DNA of 64,000 nucleotides from Streptococcus sanguinis (GTDB taxonomy: Bacteria; Bacillota; Bacilli; Lactobacillales; Streptococcaceae). Made by a program: the position numbers and the translations under genes. The notes beneath the pieces were generated by a model, which was not told where the DNA came from, made no database searches, and saw only the letters and a list, made by a program, of their open reading frames with translations. This document shows positions 59,782-64,000 of this stretch, piece after piece (the stretch's first letter is position 1; the number at the start of each line of letters is the position of its first letter). The stretch is taken from assembly GCF_013343115.1 (NCBI RefSeq), contig NZ_CP054570.1, positions 1,916,001-1,980,000 of the forward strand. The letters are read 5' to 3'.

Positions 59782-61284
59782 TTAGTGCGCCAACATTTCT
59801 TGGGCAATTTCTTGACCAGTCAACTTACTTGGATAGTAGGTTGGCCAGTTTTCCAGCTCGTCAAAGAGTGCCTCCTGGCTTTCGCCACCATAGAAGATAT
59901 GGAAGTGAGCCGCCTTGGTCGGTGCAATGTTGTGGTCGCTAAACTGAACATACTTGTACTCCCCAGCATCCTCGTCTGTCGCTTCAAACATGAAGCGAAC
60001 TCCACGATTTCCCTTAGAGTAAGTCAGAGTGTGCTTGCCAACGTATTTATACGTATATTTCTTGGATTTTCCATCTACCACAAATTCCATAGTCTTGTCT
60101 GTGATATTGATATTGGAAACATCTGTTTTGTAGCCCTTGTCATAGTAGTCCTTGTATTCAGCTGCCGTCATTTTCCCAGTCAGCTTAGCCTTGTAGTCAA
60201 AGACTTGATCCAAGGTACCGTCCTTCAGATAAGGGTAAACAGACTGCCACTCGCCAGCATAGTCAGACAAAGTACGATCCTTGACGGCACTGTCTTCAAA
60301 GTAGCCGTTTTGGACTGTCTTATCGTCTTCTTCTTTCTCGGCTGCAATCTCCGCTCCCTCTTGGTCAGTTGTCTTCTTGAGAGCCTTTAGATTGGACTGC
60401 ATGATAGAAACATAGTCTGCCCCATCCTTGGTCTGCTCTTCGGTCAAGCTTTCCAGCGGATTCAGGACATCAAGCTCTACACCTGTTTCCTTAGCTAATG
60501 TAGAAGCCAAAGCCTGGGAAGCATTCTCTTCAAAGTAAATATACTTGATTTTATTTTTCTTAATATACTCGGTCAATTCAGCCAAGCGTGAAGCGGATGG
60601 TTCACTGTCTGGTGAAAGTCCAGAAATTGGCACCTGCTTCAAACCATAGTCCAATGCCAGATAGTTAAAGGCTGCGTGCTGAGTAACAAAGCTCTTTTGC
60701 TTGGCATTGGCCAAACCATCCTCATATTCCTTATCCAAGGCTTCCAGCTTCTTGATATAAGCTGCTGCATTTTTCTCAAAAGCAGCTTTCTTGTCAGGAT
60801 AAGACTTGCTCAAGCTATCACGGATGTGCTCCACCATTTTAATAGCCCGCTTCGGAGATAACCAAACATGGGGATCATAGGCATGATGATGTCCCTCTTC
60901 CCCATGGTCGTGGTCTTCTTCCTCTTCACCATCAGGCAGCAAGAGCATATTACCTGTCGCTTTGATAACCGTTTCTTCCTTATTTTTTAAAGTTTTTAGC
61001 GTATCTGGGACCCAAGTCTCCATGTTTTCATTTTCATAGACAAAGGCATCTGCATCCTGAATCTTCGCAACTGCCTTCGCAGAAGGTTCGTAATCATGTG
61101 GCTCTGTACCGGCCCCGATTAGAAGTTCAACATTGGCCTCATCTCCAGCCACCTGCTTGGTAAACTCATAAACCGGATAAAAAGTCGTGACAATATTGAG
61201 CTTGCCATCTGCATTTTTTTGATTAGAACAAGATACTAAGAAAATACTCAGTAAACCTGCTAATAGTAAGCTAATTTTTTTCAT
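59782..61284 (-). CDS. adcA: Zinc-binding lipoprotein AdcA with C-terminal ZinT domain
   Basis: Substrate-binding component of the zinc importer, 500 residues. The lipobox is LVSCSN. The first domain has zinc-ligand His residues (GTEPHDYEPS, DPHVWLSP) and an acidic-His loop (EEEEDHDHGEEGHHH). The C-terminal third is a ZinT-like domain (GYFEDSAVKDRTLSDYAGEW to KAAHFHIFYGGE). This two-domain form is standard for streptococcal AdcA. It is the last gene of adcRCBA. Confidence 0.96.
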   Translation of the reverse strand: MKKISLLLAGLLSIFLVSCSNQKNADGKLNIVTTFYPVYEFTKQVAGDEANVELLIGAGTEPHDYEPSAKAVAKIQDADAFVYENENMETWVPDTLKTLKNKEETVIKATGNMLLLPDGEEEEDHDHGEEGHHHAYDPHVWLSPKRAIKMVEHIRDSLSKSYPDKKAAFEKNAAAYIKKLEALDKEYEDGLANAKQKSFVTQHAAFNYLALDYGLKQVPISGLSPDSEPSASRLAELTEYIKKNKIKYIYFEENASQALASTLAKETGVELDVLNPLESLTEEQTKDGADYVSIMQSNLKALKKTTDQEGAEIAAEKEEDDKTVQNGYFEDSAVKDRTLSDYAGEWQSVYPYLKDGTLDQVFDYKAKLTGKMTAAEYKDYYDKGYKTDVSNINITDKTMEFVVDGKSKKYTYKYVGKHTLTYSKGNRGVRFMFEATDEDAGEYKYVQFSDHNIAPTKAAHFHIFYGGESQEALFDELENWPTYYPSKLTGQEIAQEMLAH

Positions 61285-61293
61285 TTTCTGCTC

Positions 61294-62100
61294 CTATTTC
61301 ATAAATTTTTTGACCAGATTGACCAGCAAGAACAAGCCGACGAAGATAATCGTAATGCTAGCGCTAGCTGGCGTCTCTGCATAGTAAGAAATATAAAGTC
61401 CGGCAATCATACCAAAGAAACCAATGGCATTTGCCAGCAAAATAACCGACTTGAAATTTTTCCCAATCCGCAGAGCAATACTGGCCGGCAAGACCATAAT
61501 GGTCGAAACTAGCAAGGCTCCCGCAGCTGGAATCATGAGGGCAATCGCAACACCCGTCACGATATTAAAGAGAATGGACATGGTACGCACAGGCAGCCCA
61601 TCCACAAAGGCCGTATCCTCATCAAAGGTCAAGATGTACATGGGGCGAATAAAGAGGAAGGTCAAGACAAGCACCACAGCAGCAATAACAAAGAGAGAAA
61701 TCACCTGCTCCATACTGATAGTCACAATGGAGCCAAACAGATACTGATCCAGACTCATTGAGCTAGAACTCTTGCCCTTACTCATAACAATCAGGGAAAT
61801 AGCTAAGCCGGTTGACATAAGAATGGCCGTTCCGATTTCCATGAAATTCTTATAGATAGTCCGCAGATACTCTAAGAAGACTGCTGCGATAATGACGACA
61901 AGCACCGTTGTGAGAGTGGGCGATAGTCCAAGAACCAAACCAAAAGCTACACCTGCCAATGAAACGTGACTGAGCGTGTCACTCATAAGGCTCTGCCGAC
62001 GTAAAATCAGGAAAGTCCCCAAAATCGGTGAGAAGAGGCTCATGGCAATAACTGCCAAGAAGGCCCGCTGCATAAAATCATAGGAAAATAGATTAAGCAT
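61294..62100 (-). CDS. adcB: Zinc ABC transporter permease AdcB
   Basis: A 268-residue permease of the metal ABC-3 family with about eight membrane helices and the family loop [27 protein letters not shown] near the N-terminus. It forms the channel for Zn(II) with AdcC as ATPase and AdcA as receptor. It overlaps adcC by 8 nt and precedes adcA by 9 nt. Confidence 0.95.
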   Translation of the reverse strand: MLNLFSYDFMQRAFLAVIAMSLFSPILGTFLILRRQSLMSDTLSHVSLAGVAFGLVLGLSPTLTTVLVVIIAAVFLEYLRTIYKNFMEIGTAILMSTGLAISLIVMSKGKSSSSMSLDQYLFGSIVTISMEQVISLFVIAAVVLVLTFLFIRPMYILTFDEDTAFVDGLPVRTMSILFNIVTGVAIALMIPAAGALLVSTIMVLPASIALRIGKNFKSVILLANAIGFFGMIAGLYISYYAETPASASITIIFVGLFLLVNLVKKFMK

Positions 62101-62803
62101 GGCTCACCTCCTGTCCATTGTCGCTTTCATGCACATTGAAACAGCGCCAAGGTGAGTCCTGATTACGGACCAGGTGAATGTTGCGGTCAGCATATTTACG
62201 AACTTCTTCCGGATCGTGTGTAATCATCAAGACAGCTTTTCCATGCTTGTGAGCACTATGGTGCATGAGCTTGTAAAATTCATCCTTGCTGCCTGCATCC
62301 ATTCCTGTTGTCGGCTCATCTAGGACAAAAATATCCGGATCCGAAGCAAACATCCGAGCAATCACAGCTCTCTGCTTTTGCCCACCAGAGAGAGAACCAA
62401 TCCTCTTATCCCGATGTTCCCACATTCCAACTGACTCCAGACTAGCCTTGATATGCTCTTCATCATGCTCATTCAAACGACGAAACCAACCCTTACGCGG
62501 ATAACGTCCCGACTTGACAAACTCATATACCGTACTAGGGAAACCTGCATTAAAACTAGCAATCTGCTGAGGTAGATATGCAATCCGCAGTTTCTTGCCT
62601 TGCACATTAGTCTTGGAAATCTTCACTTCCCCATACTTAGGTTGCAAAATACCCAAACTAGCCTTTATAAGAGTCGTCTTAGCAGCTCCATTTTCCCCCG
62701 TCAAAGTTACAAACTCCCCACTGTCTAGAAAATAATGAATATGCTCCAGCACAGGCTCCTTGTCATAGTAAAAGGAAAGATTATCGACTGTGATATATCT
62801 CAT
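62093..62803 (-). CDS. adcC: Zinc ABC transporter ATPase AdcC
   Basis: A 236-residue ABC ATPase: Walker A reads [13 protein letters not shown] (Ala in place of the usual Gly before Lys), signature LSGGQKQR, Walker [14 protein letters not shown] and switch His MITHDPEEV. It has a His-containing C-terminus. It overlaps adcR by 4 nt and adcB by 8 nt, so the operon is translationally coupled. Confidence 0.95.
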   Translation of the reverse strand: MRYITVDNLSFYYDKEPVLEHIHYFLDSGEFVTLTGENGAAKTTLIKASLGILQPKYGEVKISKTNVQGKKLRIAYLPQQIASFNAGFPSTVYEFVKSGRYPRKGWFRRLNEHDEEHIKASLESVGMWEHRDKRIGSLSGGQKQRAVIARMFASDPDIFVLDEPTTGMDAGSKDEFYKLMHHSAHKHGKAVLMITHDPEEVRKYADRNIHLVRNQDSPWRCFNVHESDNGQEVSHA

Positions 62804-63243
62804 TTACCAATCTCTCCCACCAAGGCTTCCAAGAACTTCGAAATTGTCGCCTGTTCACTAGCAGAAAACTGCTCAGCCAATTTTTGATACGTCTCCAAAG
62901 TATGTGCGTGATGATGCTGATGTTCCTTTGCAATCGGCTGAGCTAACTCAGTCAAACGGTAAAAGGTAACCCGTGCATCTCTCTTATCTTTAAAGGCTTG
63001 CAGCATCTCTTGCCGAACCAAGGATTTCACAGCCTTGGTCACAGCAGCTTGACTCACATTCAGTTTTTTTGCCAAATCAGAATTTGTCAAGGATTCCTCA
63101 GACAAAAGCATCAAAATATGCTCCTGCGTATTAGTTAAAGGCACATCACTCGTGCAAGAACCAATCAGAATCTCATGCTGATTTTCTGCCTTCAAAATAA
63201 CTTCATTTAAAAATTGATCGATCTTATCTGCTAAATGAGTCAT
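62800..63243 (-). CDS. adcR: Zinc-responsive repressor AdcR
   Basis: A 147-residue MarR-family regulator with winged helix ([21 protein letters not shown]) and the His-rich zinc site region [14 protein letters not shown]. With zinc bound it represses zinc-uptake genes. It heads adcRCBA and has two AdcR-type sites in its promoter. Confidence 0.95.
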   Translation of the reverse strand: MTHLADKIDQFLNEVILKAENQHEILIGSCTSDVPLTNTQEHILMLLSEESLTNSDLAKKLNVSQAAVTKAVKSLVRQEMLQAFKDKRDARVTFYRLTELAQPIAKEHQHHHAHTLETYQKLAEQFSASEQATISKFLEALVGEIGK

Positions 63244-63258
63244 TTCCTCCTCCTTCTC

Positions 63259-63285
63259 TTAACCAGTTAAAGCTTTACTGGTTAA
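63259..63285. promoter_or_regulatory. Two AdcR operator sites
   Basis: TTAACCAGTTAA (63259-63270), a full match to the AdcR consensus TTAACYRGTTAA, and TTTACTGGTTAA (63274-63285), one mismatch. They lie between the -10 box and adcR, so zinc-loaded AdcR would block transcription. Confidence 0.88.
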
Positions 63286-63312
63286 TTATATCACAAAAAA
63301 GAAAAGAGTCAA
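63285..63312 (-). promoter_or_regulatory. Promoter of adcRCBA
   Basis: Minus-strand TTGACT, 16 nt, TATAAT. The -10 box abuts the second AdcR site. Confidence 0.85.
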
Positions 63313-63550
63313 GAATTTTCAGTAAAAGTAAAATGCTTTTCACAAAAAATATTTAATCATACAATTAGATTCTTAAGTCCTAAATAAAACTCAATCATAG
63401 AATGAAAAGCAACAAACTAAGCTGCCTCTTATTAGCATTCTAGATTCTATAAACAATTTGATGGTGAGTCCATTACATTAGTTGAGTGTGGATTTACAAG
63501 TAAAATCATGATTCAATCTTCCGCATTAGCTTGCAAATAATTACTAAAGA
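63313..63550. other. Gene-free stretch between adcR and the tRNA cluster
   Basis: AT-rich sequence with no gene, RNA or repeat that I can support. The whole gap from adcR to tRNA-Leu is 352 nt, and its other contents are the adc promoter and the tRNA terminator. Confidence 0.6.
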
Positions 63551-63581
63551 AAAAACAAAAAAACGAAGTAAAAATACTTCG
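63551..63581 (-). terminator. Terminator of the tRNA cluster
   Basis: Stem CGAAGTA/TACTTCG with a 4-nt loop, then seven T and a further T-rich tract on the minus strand, 15 nt after tRNA-Leu. Confidence 0.85.
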
Positions 63582-63595
63582 CTAAACTTAAGCTA

Positions 63596-63679
63596 TACCG
63601 GCGGCCGGGGTCGAACCGGCACGTCCTTGCGGACACTGGATTTTGAGTCCAGCGCGTCTGCCAATTCCGCCACGCCGGC
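63596..63679 (-). tRNA. tRNA-Leu (anticodon CAA)
   Basis: An 84-nt class II tRNA with long variable arm. Acceptor GCCGGCG pairs with CGCCGGT, anticodon loop CTCAAAA, T-arm GGTTCGACCCC. The CCA end is not encoded. Confidence 0.95.
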
Positions 63680-63691
63680 TCAAGTTTTTAA

Positions 63692-63763
63692 CTGGGGTAG
63701 CTGGATTCGAACCAACGCATGAGGGAGTCAAAGTCCCTTGCCTTACCGCTTGGCGATACCCCA
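63692..63763 (-). tRNA. tRNA-Gln (anticodon TTG)
   Basis: A 72-nt cloverleaf: acceptor TGGGGTA with TACCCCA, anticodon loop CTTTGAC, T-arm GGTTCGAATCC. Confidence 0.95.
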
Positions 63764-63776
63764 ATAATAATAAATA

Positions 63777-63850
63777 GGCGAGTGATGGGGATCGAACCCA
63801 CGCATGCCAGAGCCACAATCTGGTGTGTTAACCACTTCACCACACCCGCC
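63777..63850 (-). tRNA. tRNA-His (anticodon GTG)
   Basis: Cloverleaf with acceptor GCGGGTG/CACTCGC, the extra 5' G facing the discriminator C that is typical of tRNA-His, and anticodon GTG. Confidence 0.95.
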
Positions 63851-63859
63851 ATATTTAAA

Positions 63860-63930
63860 CACGGGCAGTAGGAATTGAACCCACACTGAAGGTTTTGGAG
63901 ACCTTAGTTCTACCTTTAAACTATGCCCGT
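63860..63930 (-). tRNA. tRNA-Trp (anticodon CCA)
   Basis: A 71-nt cloverleaf: acceptor ACGGGCA/TGCCCGT, anticodon loop CTCCAAA, T-arm GGGTTCAATTCC. Confidence 0.95.
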
Positions 63931-63938
63931 AAAGGTTA

Positions 63939-64000
63939 TGGAAGGGGAGGGATTCGAACCCCCGAACCCGAAGGAGCGGATTTACAGTCCGCCGCGTTTA
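63939..64000 (-). tRNA. tRNA-Tyr (anticodon GTA), cut by the window end
   Basis: The 3' part of a class II tRNA: anticodon arm GGACTGTAAATCC, long variable arm, T-arm GGTTCGAATCC and acceptor strand ending CCTTCCA. The 5' acceptor and D-arm lie outside. Confidence 0.92.

Overview
The window looks like chromosome from an oral streptococcus, most likely of the sanguinis group (S. sanguinis, S. gordonii or S. cristatus type). Reasons are the comG operon behind a SigX box, a TTG-started rpoB with rpoC, pbp1b divergent from tyrS, a stand-alone msmK, copYAZ, adcRCBA, a YSIRK/LPXTG adhesin and a tRNA-Tyr-Trp-His-Gln-Leu cluster. The species cannot be fixed from the sequence alone.

Layout. 1-2.9 kb: start of the competence pseudopilus operon (comGA-GB-GC), a DUF1033 gene and a dead zinc alcohol dehydrogenase. 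3.0-7.5 kb: a minus-strand exopolysaccharide-type operon (UDP-GlcNAc 2-epimerase, degenerate-GGDEF membrane protein, 47-residue membrane peptide, GT2 synthase, GH8 glycanase) resembling Bacillus ydaJKMN and Listeria pss. 8.2-20.7 kb: housekeeping genes rpoC, rpoB, pbp1b, tyrS and rlmA. 20.7-22.6 kb: a broken XRE regulator, a small intact XRE regulator with its own operator-like palindromes, and two genes of unknown function.

22.9-50.2 kb: the main feature, a 27-kb locus read almost entirely on the minus strand that encodes a type IV secretion-like machine. It has a VirB1-like wall hydrolase, VirB2-like subunit, VirB3/TcpE-like protein, VirB4-like protein split in two and without its ATPase motifs, VirB6-like channel, VirB8-like protein and a VirD4-like ATPase. 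It also has a ClpC-like double AAA+ protein, a CxxC thioredoxin-like membrane protein, a coiled-coil membrane protein, an LPXTG protein and a lipoprotein. I see no relaxase, integrase or att site, so it looks like a resident secretion system rather than a conjugative element. Eight or nine of its transcription units start with the same promoter design: a TTTATSATAAA-like box placed 22-23 nt upstream of a TATAAT box. This suggests one dedicated regulator.

The locus is interrupted at 32.0-36.8 kb by two copies of a 1.25-kb block flanking the lipoprotein gene. Each block carries two strong promoters for roughly 70-nt RNAs that converge on genes for a 52-residue hydrophobic, very basic peptide, plus a leader peptide with a perfect Shine-Dalgarno sequence. 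This is the layout of a type I toxin-antitoxin system. One block is split by a complete IS3-family element.

50.4-64 kb: msmK under catabolite control, a DUF1542-type LPXTG adhesin, two paralogous TetR regulators, a lipoprotein, copYAZ copper efflux, adcRCBA zinc uptake and five tRNA genes (the last cut by the window end).
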